Assembly (NCBI GenBank): GCA_023954375.1
Contig: JAMLIC010000064.1
Location: 1 to 45,215, forward strand
Length of the DNA stretch: 45,215 nt
Reading direction: 5' to 3'
From: Planctomycetota bacterium
Lineage (GTDB): Bacteria > Planctomycetota > J058
Shown: positions 23,836 through 32,213 of the stretch, in pieces
How the letters are laid out: the number at the start of each line of letters is the position of its first letter
Numbering within the stretch: the first letter of the stretch is position 1
Position numbers and translations under genes: made by a program
The notes under the pieces: generated by a model
Seen by the model: the letters and a program-made list of their open reading frames with translations, nothing else
The model's database searches: none
Told to the model about the DNA's origin: nothing

Positions 23836-24068
23836 GGCCTGTCCTCGAACCCGTCTTGGCAGACGGCCGAGCCGCCTGCGAACCCACCTCACCGCGCCTT
23901 CGCAGCAGGAGCGTCAGGCGAGGCCGAGGAGGGCGAGGCGACGCGGCGCGAAGGCGAGGGAAGGCGGCCTCCTGGCCGCCGACCGAGCCTGAGCGGTCGG
24001 GGCCGACGAAGTCGGCCCCGACGCACCGCAGCGCCCGCCATCCTCGGCCGCAGCCGCGATCACACTAG
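23835..24068 (+). repeat. Repeat family A, copy 2, flanked by CTAG on both sides
   Basis: A 234-bp element between convergent genes. The left edge GGGCCTGTCCTCGAACCCG follows the TAG stop of the GT39 gene and the right edge CGATCACA precedes the stop of the minus-strand gene. CTAG is present at both edges. Hairpins: 23963-23980 (7-bp stem, loop TCCT) and 23996-24022 (perfect 12-bp stem, loop GAA). Removing the element and one CTAG would leave GACTAGTC, in which both genes would end at GAC TAG and share the CTAG. Confidence 0.85.
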
Positions 24069-24634
24069 TCGTTGTACTTGACGCCGTCGAGGCCCATGCG
24101 CGGCCCCGGGAAGTCGGGCGGGCGGTGGAGCAGGTCGCTCACGTCATAGAGCACGACGCGCATGTTGGTGCGCCACTCGTCCTTGAGCCCGATCGCCAGC
24201 ACGCCGTGGCGGATCCCGTAGCGCAGGTCGGGGTGCGCCTGCTGCAGGAGGAGCTCGAAGCAGTCCTTGAGGCGGATGTTCCGCAGCCGGAGCGTCACCT
24301 TGACCTCGGCGGCCGCCTCGGCGGCGGCCTTGGTGACGACGAGGTTCAGGCCGGTGATGTCGCGCAGGAAGTCCAGGCACTCGGCCAGCGGCGTGGCCTC
24401 GAAGTTCACCGTGACGCGCCGCGACGCGAAGACGCGTCGCACCTCGCGGGCGACCTCGCGGTCGCGCGGCGTCTCCGCGTCGCCCGTCCGGTCGAGCTTG
24501 CTCGCCTCCCGGGCCGCCGCGTTCTCGCGGAGGATGTCGATGAGCCGCTCGGGGTCGATGCCCCCGCGCTCCTGGGCCCCCGCGATCGGGCAGGCCAGGA
24601 GCAGCAGGGCGAGCGTGCCGGCGAGGGTGCGCAT
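24065..24634 (-). CDS. Secreted protein with secretin/TonB N-terminal (STN-like) domain
   Basis: A 189-residue protein with a signal peptide (MRTLAGTLALLLLACPIAGA). Residues 70-150 form an STN/secretin-N-like domain: RRVTVNFEATPLAECLDFLR, DITGLNLVV, VTLRLRNIRLKDCFELLLQQ, YGIRHGVLAIG. This small beta-alpha domain sits in the periplasm at the N-terminus of secretins and TonB receptors. Here it stands alone after a helical linker, as is common in planctomycete genomes. A TATCCT box lies 20 nt upstream of the ATG and GGAGA sits in the leader. The last codon and stop (GAC TAG) meet the A repeat. Confidence 0.82.
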   Translation of the reverse strand: MRTLAGTLALLLLACPIAGAQERGGIDPERLIDILRENAAAREASKLDRTGDAETPRDREVAREVRRVFASRRVTVNFEATPLAECLDFLRDITGLNLVVTKAAAEAAAEVKVTLRLRNIRLKDCFELLLQQAHPDLRYGIRHGVLAIGLKDEWRTNMRVVLYDVSDLLHRPPDFPGPRMGLDGVKYND

Positions 24635-24654
24635 GGCGGACGTCTCCAGAGCAC

Positions 24655-24660
24655 AGGATA
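24655..24660 (-). promoter_or_regulatory. -10 box with short leader (24065-24634 gene)
   Basis: TATCCT on the minus strand lies 20 nt before the ATG at 24634, with GGAGA between. Confidence 0.45.
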
Positions 24661-24799
24661 CGCGACGGGGTCCAGCAGCACACACGGGCCTCGCCCCCCG
24701 CGGGTTCCGCCGCGGAAGGATCCGCGCCGCGCGCGGTGTGTGCGGCGTGATCCGCGCCCATGAGCTATATCCATCCCAGGCAGAGGGGGGTCTCACGGG

Positions 24800-25411
24800 A
24801 TGCACCGAGGCGTCTGGGCGTTTCTGTTCCTGCTCCTCGTCGCCGCCCCGGGCTGCGGCGTCACGCAGGTCGTCGACAAGGCGCACGACGGGACCCCGAT
24901 CCTCATCCGCTCCCCCCAGCCCGACGAGGGGGACCTGAAGTCGCTCCGGGCCAAGTACGGCGTGCAGACGGTGGTGAACCTGCGCGGCGAGCAGCACGGC
25001 GAGCGCTGGTTCGAGGAGGAGCGCCGGGCCGTGCAGAAGATCGGGGCGCGCTGGGTCCAGCTGCGCACGAGCGGCAAGAGCGAGCCGCCGCCCGAGGCCG
25101 TCGAGCAGTTCTTCGAGCTCGTCGAGGACCCGGCCAACTGGCCGATCGTCCTGCACTGCCAGGGCGGGATCCACCGCACCGGCCTGTGGTCGGCGCTCTA
25201 CCGGATCCAGTACCAGGGCTGGTCGCCCGAGCGGGCGATCGCCGAGATGGAGGACCTCTACTTCGACTGGACGGTCACCGACCGTGAGGCGCTCAAGCGC
25301 TGGCTGCGGCGGTACCGCCGCGACCCGGACCGCCAGGTCGCCCGGGCCGGAGGTCGGGCGACGACCGTCGCCGCGGCCAGCCCGCCCGCGCCGGAGACCA
25401 GCAGTGAGTGA
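24800..25411 (+). CDS. Lipoprotein dual-specificity/tyrosine phosphatase-like protein
   Basis: A 203-residue protein. The N-terminus is a lipoprotein signal (FLLLVAAPGCG, lipid-bearing C19). The phosphatase fold follows: VQTVVNLRGEQ, then the P-loop HCQGGIHRTG with C120 and R126 (the HCX5RT signature of cysteine phosphatases), then SALYRIQYQGWSPERAIAEM. The pattern is closest to small dual-specificity phosphatases of the Siw14/PTP-like type. Being outside the cytoplasm, it could act on phospho-sugars, inositol phosphates or phosphoproteins; which one is unknown. The stop TGA lies inside the conserved edge of B repeat copy 3, so the insertion may have trimmed or extended the C-terminus. Confidence 0.88.
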   Translation: MHRGVWAFLFLLLVAAPGCGVTQVVDKAHDGTPILIRSPQPDEGDLKSLRAKYGVQTVVNLRGEQHGERWFEEERRAVQKIGARWVQLRTSGKSEPPPEAVEQFFELVEDPANWPIVLHCQGGIHRTGLWSALYRIQYQGWSPERAIAEMEDLYFDWTVTDREALKRWLRRYRRDPDRQVARAGGRATTVAAASPPAPETSSE

Positions 25412-25506
25412 CGCGCTCGCGAGGGGCGGGCGATAGGAGCAAGGCCCGGACCGGCACGAACCGGCCCGCTCCGCCCGTCCCCATCGCTCGCTCTGGCGGG
25501 TCGAGA
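25405..25506 (-). repeat. Repeat family B, copy 3
   Basis: The reverse complement (CTCGACCCGCCAGAGCGAGC ... GGAGCGGGCCG ... GCCCCTCGCGAGCGCGTCAC) aligns with the B copy at 34972-35087. The phosphatase gene stop TGA is part of the conserved GAGTGA-CGCGCTCGCG edge. Confidence 0.8.
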
Positions 25507-25537
25507 ACTGGTCCCTGCGCCGACCCGCCGCGTCACC

Positions 25538-25543
25538 TACAAT
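25538..25543 (+). promoter_or_regulatory. -10 box with leader (HEAT-PDZ operon)
   Basis: TACAAT lies 39 nt before the GTG at 25583, with GGGGGAGG as Shine-Dalgarno. It starts just after the B3 repeat. Confidence 0.5.
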
Positions 25544-25582
25544 TCCCCGCGCGGGCCCCGAGCCCGGGGGGGAGGCGCGACC

Positions 25583-26425
25583 GTGTCGCGCGTGGAGAAG
25601 CTGGCCGAGCTGACGTCGATCCGCGAGCAGGCGCTGGCCCGGGACGCGGCCCGGGCGCGCCTGGTCGAGCTGCTCGACGACGACGACGCGGAGGTGCGCG
25701 CCGCGGCGGCCGGCGCGGTCGGCAGCTACCCGGCCGCGCCGGAGCTCGTGCGGCGCGTCCTGGGCCTCGCGCGCGCCGACGGCGCGCCGCCCGTGCGCCG
25801 CGAGGCGTGCCTCGCGCTGGGCCAGGTCATCCGCGAGGGCGACCTGCTCGGCGGCGACGCCGAGGACGACGAGGCGCCCGGCCCGACCCTGTTCGACGAG
25901 GCGCGCGCGCTCCTGCTCGAGCGCCTGGGCGCCGACGACGAGGACGAGCGCCTGGCGGTCACCGAGGCGCTGGGACACCTGTCGCACGACGCCGACGTCG
26001 TCGCCGCGGTCGAGCGCGCCGCCGGCGGCGGGCGCGCGGCGCGGCGCGCGGCGCTGCGGGCCATGGGCGAGAGCGGCGACGCGGCGCGCTGGCGGGCCGA
26101 GGTCCTGCGCGCGCTCGAGGCGAGCGAGGCGGACGTGGTCATGGCGGCGGCCTGGGCGGCGGGCGAGCTGGGGCTGCGCGAGGCGACGCCGCGCCTGGCG
26201 GCGCTGCTGGGGCAGGTCTCGGCGCCGGGGTCCGACGCGGCGGTCGCCCGCCGCGCGGCGGAGGCGCTCGGGCGCACCGGCGGCGACGACGCCGCCCGGG
26301 CGCTGGAGGAGGCGGCCCGGTCGGCCCCCGACGAGGAGGTCCGGCAGGCGGCGGGCGACGCGCTCGAGGAGCTCGACGTGCTCGCCGGGATCGACGAGGA
26401 GTTCGCGACGGGAGGTGGGGCGTGA
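25583..26425 (+). CDS. HEAT-repeat protein
   Basis: A 280-residue all-helical protein composed of HEAT-like repeats of about 30 residues (LLDDDDAEVRAAAAGAVG, PPVRREACLALGQVI, ASEADVVMAAAWAAGELG, ARRAAEALGRTGG, PDEEVRQAAGDALEEL). Such repeats form a scaffold for protein contacts; no enzyme motif is present and there is no signal peptide, so it is cytoplasmic. Its stop overlaps the start of the PDZ gene by 4 bp (GTGA), so the two are translationally coupled. The partner of the scaffold is unknown. Confidence 0.85.
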   Translation: MSRVEKLAELTSIREQALARDAARARLVELLDDDDAEVRAAAAGAVGSYPAAPELVRRVLGLARADGAPPVRREACLALGQVIREGDLLGGDAEDDEAPGPTLFDEARALLLERLGADDEDERLAVTEALGHLSHDADVVAAVERAAGGGRAARRAALRAMGESGDAARWRAEVLRALEASEADVVMAAAWAAGELGLREATPRLAALLGQVSAPGSDAAVARRAAEALGRTGGDDAARALEEAARSAPDEEVRQAAGDALEELDVLAGIDEEFATGGGA

Positions 26426-27330
26426 GCGGAGTCGTGCGGGTCGTCCTGGCGGCGGCCCTGGTCGCGGTGGCGGGCCTCCCGGCCCGGGCGCAGGAGGTCA
26501 CCGGCCGGATCACCGAGGTGCGCCCCCCCGAGGCCGAGGGGCACGGGAGCGTCGTCCTGGTGAACGTCGGCGCCCAGGCGGGCGTCGCGGCCGGGCAAAC
26601 GGTGGAGGTGCGCCGCGACGGCAAGGTGATCGGCTACGGGTCGGTCGACACGCTCTTCTCCGACGTGGCCGTGGCCACGATCGGCACGATCGTCACCGGC
26701 GCCTCGCCCCTGCGCCCGGGCGACCAGGTCGTGTTCCGCGGCGTGGGCTTCGTCCGCCCGCCGCCGCCGCCGCCCGAGCCCAACGCGGGCGAGCGCCTCC
26801 CCGTGGGCCGCGTCGTGAGCGCGCGCGACGGCGTCGTCCTCCTGCAGTTCCCGCCCGAGCCCGCCGCCGAGGTCGGCATGGAGGTCGCGGTCGCCGGTCA
26901 GGACGGCAAGGAGCGCGGGCGGCTCGTGCTCGAGCTCGTCAACGGGCGCACGGCGGGGGGGCTCCTGATCTCCGGCGACGCCAGCGAGGGCGACCAGGCC
27001 CGCGTCGTCGGGCGCGCCCAGCGCACCACGACCGAGGGGTCGATCGACTACGTGGCGCTCTCGTTCCTCGGCGTCGTCGCCGACCTCGAGCACCCGACGC
27101 CGCACCGGGCGCCGTGCCACGTGGGCGTGCCCGTGCGCCGGATCATGCCCAACTCGCCCGCGCAGCGGGCCGGGATCGGCCGGGGCGACCGGGTGATCGC
27201 CGTCGACGGGATCGTCGTGCGCGACATCAACTCGATCCGCGAGCGGATCGAGGGGCGCACCGGCGACCGCGTGCAGGTGGCGCTGATCCGCGGCGACCGG
27301 ATCCTCACGGTCGACGTCAACTTCCGCTAG
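26422..27330 (+). CDS. Secreted PDZ-domain protein
   Basis: A 302-residue exported protein. The signal peptide is residues 1-24 (VVRVVLAAALVAVAGLPARA). Two similar beta-barrel domains follow (VTGRITEVRPPEAEGHGSVV with GVAAGQTVEVRRDG; then LPVGRVVSARDGVVLLQFPP with EVGMEVAVAGQDG), separated by a proline run. The C-terminal 80 residues are a PDZ domain: VRRIMPNSPAQRAGIGRGDR, VIAVDGIVVRDINSIRERIEG, VQVALIRGDRILTVDV. No protease domain is attached, so it is likely an adaptor or sensor in the periplasm. It overlaps the HEAT gene by GTGA. Confidence 0.88.
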   Translation: MSGVVRVVLAAALVAVAGLPARAQEVTGRITEVRPPEAEGHGSVVLVNVGAQAGVAAGQTVEVRRDGKVIGYGSVDTLFSDVAVATIGTIVTGASPLRPGDQVVFRGVGFVRPPPPPPEPNAGERLPVGRVVSARDGVVLLQFPPEPAAEVGMEVAVAGQDGKERGRLVLELVNGRTAGGLLISGDASEGDQARVVGRAQRTTTEGSIDYVALSFLGVVADLEHPTPHRAPCHVGVPVRRIMPNSPAQRAGIGRGDRVIAVDGIVVRDINSIRERIEGRTGDRVQVALIRGDRILTVDVNFR

Positions 27331-27447
27331 GTTCTGTCTGAAGACTCCGACCCCGCGGGCGAGCTGGCCCGCCGCGCGAAGGAGAAGGCGAGGGAGGGCT
27401 ACGCGCCCGCGTGAGGCCGCGGCCCGCGCGCGTCGTCCGGCCCAGGG

Positions 27448-27453
27448 TAGCCT
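27448..27453 (+). promoter_or_regulatory. -10 box of near-leaderless type (DUF501 gene)
   Basis: TAGCCT ends 10 nt before the ATG at 27464. Confidence 0.5.
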
Positions 27454-27463
27454 GGCGGGCGCC

Positions 27464-28030
27464 ATGACCCCCAGCGACGACCCCGCCGTGGCGCCCGAGG
27501 ACGACGCGGCCGCGATCCGCGCCCAGCTCGGCCGTCCCGCCCGGGGCCGCTGGCAGGTCGCCTCGCGCTGCCACCTGCGCCTGCCGGTCGTGCTCGAGGC
27601 CCACCCGGTCCTCGAGGACGGCGCCCCCTTCCCGACGCTCTACTGGCTCACCTGCCCGCTGGCCCGCCGCCGCGTGTCGCGCCTCGAGCAGCTGGGCGGC
27701 GTGCGCGCCTGGACCGAGCGGCTCGAGGGCGACCCGGACCTCCGGGCCGCCTTCGACCGCAGCCAGGCCGCCTACGCGACCGCCCGCGCCGCCCGCCTCC
27801 CGCCCGACAGCCCCGACCTCGTCCGCCTGCGCGGCGGCGTCGGCGGCGCCGAGGGCGGGGTCAAGTGCCTCCACGCCCACTACGCCCACGCGAGGGCCGG
27901 CGGCGACAACCCGATCGGCCGCGAGGTCGCGGGGCAGGTGGAGCCCCTCGACTGCGCGACCCCCTGTGTGGCGGGGGGCCAGCGCAACCTGGCCTGGCGG
28001 GAGCCCGACGCTAGCCCGACGCGACCCTGA
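27464..28030 (+). CDS. DUF501 domain protein
   Basis: A 188-residue protein. Diagnostic DUF501 segments are present: QLGRPARGRWQVASRCHLRL, PFPTLYWLTCPLARRRVSRLE, and GVKCLHAHYAHARAGGDNPIG, which carries the conserved C135 and H137. Conserved cysteines C36, C64, C135, C164 and C168 together with the histidines suggest a metal site. The family is best known from Actinobacteria, where it lies near eno and ftsB; neither is visible here. The function is unknown. The ATG is 10 nt after TAGCCT. Confidence 0.9.
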   Translation: MTPSDDPAVAPEDDAAAIRAQLGRPARGRWQVASRCHLRLPVVLEAHPVLEDGAPFPTLYWLTCPLARRRVSRLEQLGGVRAWTERLEGDPDLRAAFDRSQAAYATARAARLPPDSPDLVRLRGGVGGAEGGVKCLHAHYAHARAGGDNPIGREVAGQVEPLDCATPCVAGGQRNLAWREPDASPTRP

Positions 28031-28135
28031 GGGTCGCGGCCGAGGCCGGTCCCGCTCCCGCCTCCCGCTCCCGCCCTGGGTTCCTTCCCTCCCCACCCCC
28101 TCCCCCCCGTGCTACAGGAAATCCCCCGTTCGGGA

Positions 28136-28165
28136 TTGACCTGCACGGGGTTGCGGCGGTTTGAT
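28136..28165 (+). promoter_or_regulatory. Sigma-70-like promoter (coiled-coil gene)
   Basis: TTGACC at 28136-28141 and TTTGAT at 28160-28165 are 18 nt apart. This is the only place in the window with a good -35. The start of transcription would fall near 28172, leaving a leader of about 100 nt with AAGGAG before the ATG at 28275. Upstream, 28050-28110 is a pyrimidine-rich tract without recognisable features. Confidence 0.5.
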
Positions 28166-28274
28166 GGGGGGTTCGGGGCGAGAGCGACCCGTATCGACGG
28201 AGCGCTGACCCCGAGGTCCGGCGTTGGGCCCGAGTGACCGATCGTCGACGAGAGGGCCCGGCAAGGAGTGACCG

Positions 28275-28919
28275 ATGCGACTGTGGCTGAGTGACAAGGC
28301 CGCCAAGGCCATGAAGGACCTGCCCGCGGCGATGAAGGGCCTCGACGAGGGCAAGAAGGCCGCGTCGGAGGGCAGCCCGGAGGCCAAGGACGAGAAGCGC
28401 CGCCAGGAGGAGGAGGCGCGCGGGGCCAAGAAGGAGGCCAAGAAGGAGCTCAAGGAGACGACCGCGAAGGCGGACGCCGAGCTCGCCGAGGCCCTCGACG
28501 CCGCGCAGGCCGGCGAGCGGCAGGTCAAGGACGTCGAGCACCGCCTGACCGAGCGGCGCAAGGACGCCAAGCACAGCCGGACCGCCGTCGAGGACGCCGA
28601 GCGGCGCCTCGAGGAGGCGCAGAAGGCGCTCGAGCGCGTGCGCAAGGAGGCGGCGCGCGCCGAGGAGCAGGTGCCGCAGCTCGAGGCGCAGCTCGAGACC
28701 GAGAAGGGCGCGCTCACGGGCCAGAAGGAGCGCCTGCAGAAGGCGCTGACCGAGGCCGACGCGGCCTGGCGGCAGGTCCACCCGCGCAACAAGAAGAAGC
28801 GCGACCGCCGCGCCCGGCACGCCGCGATCCAGCTCCTGGGGATCCGCCCGCCGGCCGAGCACGAGACCTCCGGCGAGGGCGAGGTCGAGGCCGGCGAGGG
28901 CGAGGGCGCGACGGCCTGA
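28275..28919 (+). CDS. Coiled-coil protein
   Basis: A 214-residue highly charged protein, almost entirely helical. Residues about 45-165 form a long coiled coil rich in K, E, A and R (KKEAKKELKETTAKADAELA, then RRLEEAQKALERVRKEAARA). The last 25 residues are acidic (EGEVEAGEGEG). There is no signal peptide and no catalytic motif. The pattern is that of a structural or filament-associated protein. AAGGAG precedes the ATG. The following gene begins 131 bp downstream on the same strand. Confidence 0.78.
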   Translation: MRLWLSDKAAKAMKDLPAAMKGLDEGKKAASEGSPEAKDEKRRQEEEARGAKKEAKKELKETTAKADAELAEALDAAQAGERQVKDVEHRLTERRKDAKHSRTAVEDAERRLEEAQKALERVRKEAARAEEQVPQLEAQLETEKGALTGQKERLQKALTEADAAWRQVHPRNKKKRDRRARHAAIQLLGIRPPAEHETSGEGEVEAGEGEGATA

Positions 28920-29050
28920 CCTCCGGCGCGGCGCGGCGAGCGGCGGACCCGACGCCGGCGGGGCAGCAGGCCCCGCCGGCCCCGCCGGACCACGTCCCGC
29001 CGCGCGCGCCCCACACGCCGCTCCTCCGCGAGGCGGAGGAGCGGACGGTC

Positions 29051-29911
29051 GTGTCCGACGACGGCGTGCGGCTGCACTACGAGGTGCTCGGCGCGACCGC
29101 GCCGGGCGCCCCGGTGCTCGTCCTGGCCAACGGCCTCGGCGGGCGCCTCTACGCCTGGGAGCCGCTCGTCGAGCGCTTCTCGCGCACGCACCGGATCATC
29201 ACCTGGGACTACCGCGGCCTGTTCCGCTCGGGCGCGCCGCCGCGCACCAAGCAGCTCGCGGTCGTCCACCACGCCCAGGACGCCCTGCGCGTCCTCGACC
29301 AGGAGGGCGTGGCGCGCGCCACGTTCGTCGGCTGGTCCATGGGCGTGCAGGTCGCGCTCGAGGCCGCGCTCGAGCACCCCGACCGCGTGCAGCGCCTCGT
29401 GCTGCTCAACGGCAGCTACGGGCACATCTTCCAGACGGGGCTCCAGCCGCTCGTCCGCCTGCCGTTCTTCCACCGGCTCCTGCACGCCACCGTCGAGCAG
29501 CTCGTCGCCGCGCCCGGCGCCGCCGACCTGATCGGCCGGCTCCTGCGCAACGAGCTCCACGTGCGCGCGACGGGCGTCGTCCTCGCCGCGCTCTGGGGCA
29601 ACCCGAAGCTCGTCGACATGTACCGGCAGTACCTCGATGACGTGTTCGGCGAGTCGTTCGAGAACTACCTGCGCCTGTTCCAGGCGCTCGACGCCCACTC
29701 GGTCTACCACCTCCTCCCCGAGGTCCGGCAGCCGACGCTCGTGATCTCGGGCCTGCTCGACTGGCTCACGCCGGCGCGCATGTCCTTCGAGATCGCCCGA
29801 CGGATCCCTGGCGCGCAGCACCTGCACCTGCCGCTCGGCAGCCACTTCGCCGTCCTGGAGAGGTCGGACGAGGTCGTCGAGCGGATCGCGCGCTTCCTCG
29901 AGACGACCTGA
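29051..29911 (+). CDS. Alpha/beta-fold hydrolase
   Basis: A 286-residue hydrolase. The oxyanion strand is LVLANGLGGRLYAWEPLVERF; the nucleophile elbow is VGWSMGVQ with S96; the acid is D237 in ISGLLDWLTP; the histidine is H265 in LPLGSHFAVLE. All three catalytic residues are present and in order. The cap region (FFHRLLHATVEQLVAAPGAA) is helical as in esterase/lipase-like members. The GTG start at 29051 has GGAGGAG 9 nt upstream; the open frame extends further upstream but lacks another start codon. The substrate is unknown. It lies downstream of the coiled-coil gene, likely co-transcribed. Confidence 0.9.
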   Translation: MSDDGVRLHYEVLGATAPGAPVLVLANGLGGRLYAWEPLVERFSRTHRIITWDYRGLFRSGAPPRTKQLAVVHHAQDALRVLDQEGVARATFVGWSMGVQVALEAALEHPDRVQRLVLLNGSYGHIFQTGLQPLVRLPFFHRLLHATVEQLVAAPGAADLIGRLLRNELHVRATGVVLAALWGNPKLVDMYRQYLDDVFGESFENYLRLFQALDAHSVYHLLPEVRQPTLVISGLLDWLTPARMSFEIARRIPGAQHLHLPLGSHFAVLERSDEVVERIARFLETT

Positions 29912-30085
29912 CCTGCTGCGTCTCACCGCGTTCGTGCCGGCGGCGATTCCGCCACGCGACGGACGAAAACGAACGGAACACCCCAAGCCACGGAGCGGCG
30001 GCGACTTCGCTGCGGCCCGGGCCTTGCTGTTGGTCGAGCAACCGCTCGCGACCACCCGCGGGCCCAACCACAGCGAGAAGTCACC

Positions 30086-30622
30086 ATGGTCCGTTCGATC
30101 CCCGCCCTCCTCCTCGGGCTCGTCCTCACGGCCGGCGTCGCGCGCGCCGATCAGCTCCAGATCCTCGACCGCCCCGACGCCGAGCGCGCCGTCGCGGCGC
30201 TCTGCCCCGGCACCCTGTTCGTCGAGTGGATCTCCCACATGGACGACAGCACGCCCGTGCTCAAGCGCGTCCACTCGGTCGAGGTGAAGAAGTGGGAGTA
30301 CGGCCAGGACCAGTACAAGGTCCACGTGAAGGCCGTCACGCTGGCCACGACGACGCGCGGGCCGTCGCAGTTCGACTCGGTCTTCGACTTCCGCCTCGAG
30401 CGGCGCGCCCGCCCGGTCGTCGAGGCCGTCGACCTGGCCTACGTCTACGTCCCGTCGACGGAGATCGACGGCATGTTCGTGAACCTGGGCAAGAAGCTGA
30501 AGCTCCCCTGCGAGGTCGACTGGATCGCCCTCGAGATCCCCGCCCGGGTCCTGCACGAGGTCAAGCGCCTCGGCCTGCCGTCGACGCCGGGCCTCAGCGG
30601 CGCCGTCCGTCCGCGCCGCTGA
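30086..30622 (+). CDS. Secreted protein of unknown function
   Basis: A 178-residue protein with a signal peptide (MVRSIPALLLGLVLTAGVAR, cleavage near ARA-DQ). The mature part is compact and beta-rich: FVEWISHMDDSTPVLKRVHS, VEVKKWEYGQDQYKVHVKAV, DSVFDFRLERRARPVVEAVD, AYVYVPSTEIDGMFVNLG. I do not recognise a family. The 174-bp upstream gap (29912-30085) has locally lower GC, but I see no confident promoter. It converges on the vWA gene, with hairpin repeat C1 between. Confidence 0.7.
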   Translation: MVRSIPALLLGLVLTAGVARADQLQILDRPDAERAVAALCPGTLFVEWISHMDDSTPVLKRVHSVEVKKWEYGQDQYKVHVKAVTLATTTRGPSQFDSVFDFRLERRARPVVEAVDLAYVYVPSTEIDGMFVNLGKKLKLPCEVDWIALEIPARVLHEVKRLGLPSTPGLSGAVRPRR

Positions 30623-30628
30623 AGGCTG

Positions 30629-30711
30629 GAACACGAAGGCAACGGAGGTCGAGGGAGGGGCACGATGACTCCCTCTCCTCTGCCTCCGTGACCTCCGTTG
30701 CCTTCGTGTCC
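30629..30711. repeat. Repeat family C, copy 1: long inverted repeat between convergent genes
   Basis: ACACGAAGGCAACGGAGGTC at 30631-30650 is perfectly complementary to 30690-30709. The arms consist of degenerate 9-bp units of the form NNACGRAGG. As RNA from either direction it would give a long hairpin; it probably works as a two-way terminator here, though no T-run follows. Other copies are at 39673-39752 and 44160-44258. Confidence 0.85.
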
Positions 30712-30721
30712 AATCTCACGG

Positions 30722-31408
30722 TCAGGCCGCCAGCGCCGCCCGCACCCGCCGGGGCGCCGGACGCGCCGGCTCGGGCCGGCGGCGGCGCGGCGCGGCCACG
30801 GGCAGGAGGCACAGGTCGGCGACCACCTGCGGGAGGTCGCGGATGTGCCCCAGGGGCACGCAGGCGCCGCCGGTGCGGGCGGCCATGAACTCGAACACGC
30901 GGCCGGTGACGAGGTGGCCGCCGACGTGCACGGCGTGCAGGGCCACCCCGCGCCGCGCCAGGGCCTCGACCTCCTCGCGGTAGTCGACGTGCTCGGGGCA
31001 GGCGGCGAGGCCGTCGAGGCCGGCGCCGTGGGGCGGCTTGTCGCCCACGAGGACGACGGCGCGCCGGGCGTCCTCGCGCCAGCGGAGCCCGCGCGCGGCG
31101 CGCAGGGCGCACTCGACCGCCTCGGCGCCGCCCCCGCCCACCCCCGGCGCCAGCGCCGGCGAGGCGAAGAAGCCGAGCGCGCGCTCGCGGTCGGGGGTCA
31201 GCGGCAGGGTCCGGGTGAGGTAGGCGTCGTCCTCGCCCTCGGCGCCGTGGTCCTTGAAGGCGACCACGCCGAGGCGCACGTCGCCCGCGACGCGCTCGAC
31301 CGCGGCGATCGTCGCCGCCAGGCGCCGCCCGAGGTGGGCGGCGTAGGCGCCCATGGCGCCGGTGGTGTCGACGAGGAGGGCGACGTCGAGGGCGGGCTCT
31401 CGCAGCAT
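30722..31408 (-). CDS. vWA-domain protein
   Basis: A 228-residue von Willebrand factor A domain. The metal-binding (MIDAS) motif is DTTGAMG at 14-20, with the variant T-G-A in place of S-x-S. Further vWA landmarks are VRLGVVAFKDHGAEG, the GGGGAEAVECALRAARGL threonine/glycine loop position, VVLVGDKPPHG and a final VHVGGHLVTGRVFEFMA. VGDKPPHGxG is typical for vWA proteins near alpha-kinase or AAA modules. There is no signal peptide. It lies 25 bp after the membrane-protein gene 31434-32213, so both are probably one operon. Its ligand is unknown. Confidence 0.87.
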   Translation of the reverse strand: MLREPALDVALLVDTTGAMGAYAAHLGRRLAATIAAVERVAGDVRLGVVAFKDHGAEGEDDAYLTRTLPLTPDRERALGFFASPALAPGVGGGGAEAVECALRAARGLRWREDARRAVVLVGDKPPHGAGLDGLAACPEHVDYREEVEALARRGVALHAVHVGGHLVTGRVFEFMAARTGGACVPLGHIRDLPQVVADLCLLPVAAPRRRRPEPARPAPRRVRAALAA

Positions 31409-31433
31409 GGTGGGGCCTCGGGGGCTGGTGGGC

Positions 31434-32213
31434 TCAGGCCGCGCGGCGGTCGAGGCGGACGAGCGCCGCCTCGAGCGCGCCGGCGCGCGCGGGGTCGACG
31501 CCGCGGAGCGCGCCGGCGCCGCGGTAGAGGGGCAGGAGCGCGCCGCACACGGCGGCGGCGTCGTCGGGGGTCGCGTCGGGCGAGAGGCCGAGCAGGCGGC
31601 GCGCCTCCTGGCCCTCCGCCTCGGCGCAGGTGCGCGCCAGCGCCGCCACCCCGCGCACGCGCGCGGCGAGGTCGGGCGAGGCGCCGGGCCGGCGAGCGGC
31701 GAGCGCGTACTCGTCGAGCGCCTCGCCCAGCGCCTCGAGGGCCGCCTGCAGGTGCGGGCAGGCGACGCGGGCCGTCGCCGCCTGCACCTCGAGGCGCGCC
31801 TCCTCCAGCAGGTCGGCGAGCGCGCCCGCGTCCGCCGGGGCGGCGCCCCGGGCCGCGAGCGCCCGGCCGGCCAGGTCGGCGGCGGCGGTCAGGCTCACGG
31901 TGACGAGCGGGAGGGCGACGGCGAGGACCACCGCGACCTGCACGAGCGACGCGCCGCGCGCGGCGCCGGGGAAGGCCAGGGCCAGGCACACGATCAGGAG
32001 CACGCCCGCCGCGAAGGCGCGGAAGCGCAGGTCGGGGGCGTCGCGGGCCTCCTCCTCCTCGGGGCCGAGCAGGAGCGCGCCGGTGACCGGCCACGCGCCG
32101 CCCGGCGGGCGGGCGCACCAGGCCAGCGCACCCGCCAGCCCGGCCCACGCCAGGACCACGAACCCGCCCTCGAGCAGCACCCGCGCCGCCTCCCTCCTCC
32201 CCACGATCGGCAC
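31434..32213 (-). CDS. Membrane protein with helical C-terminal domain
   Basis: A 259-residue protein with three hydrophobic segments (about residues 17-37, 72-90 and 98-122) followed by a 130-residue soluble helical domain rich in alanine and glutamate. There is no recognisable family. The start is put at the GTG 32213 because longer alternatives run into the divergent promoter region; GTG 32204 is equally possible and neither has a Shine-Dalgarno. It is upstream of, and likely co-expressed with, the vWA gene and is divergent from the zinc-finger operon. Confidence 0.6.
   Translation of the reverse strand: MPIVGRREAARVLLEGGFVVLAWAGLAGALAWCARPPGGAWPVTGALLLGPEEEEARDAPDLRFRAFAAGVLLIVCLALAFPGAARGASLVQVAVVLAVALPLVTVSLTAAADLAGRALAARGAAPADAGALADLLEEARLEVQAATARVACPHLQAALEALGEALDEYALAARRPGASPDLAARVRGVAALARTCAEAEGQEARRLLGLSPDATPDDAAAVCGALLPLYRGAGALRGVDPARAGALEAALVRLDRRAA

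Noticed and set aside
28922..29050. Extended N-terminus of the alpha/beta hydrolase
   Set aside because: The frame is open but no start codon exists upstream, and a strong Shine-Dalgarno precedes the GTG at 29051.
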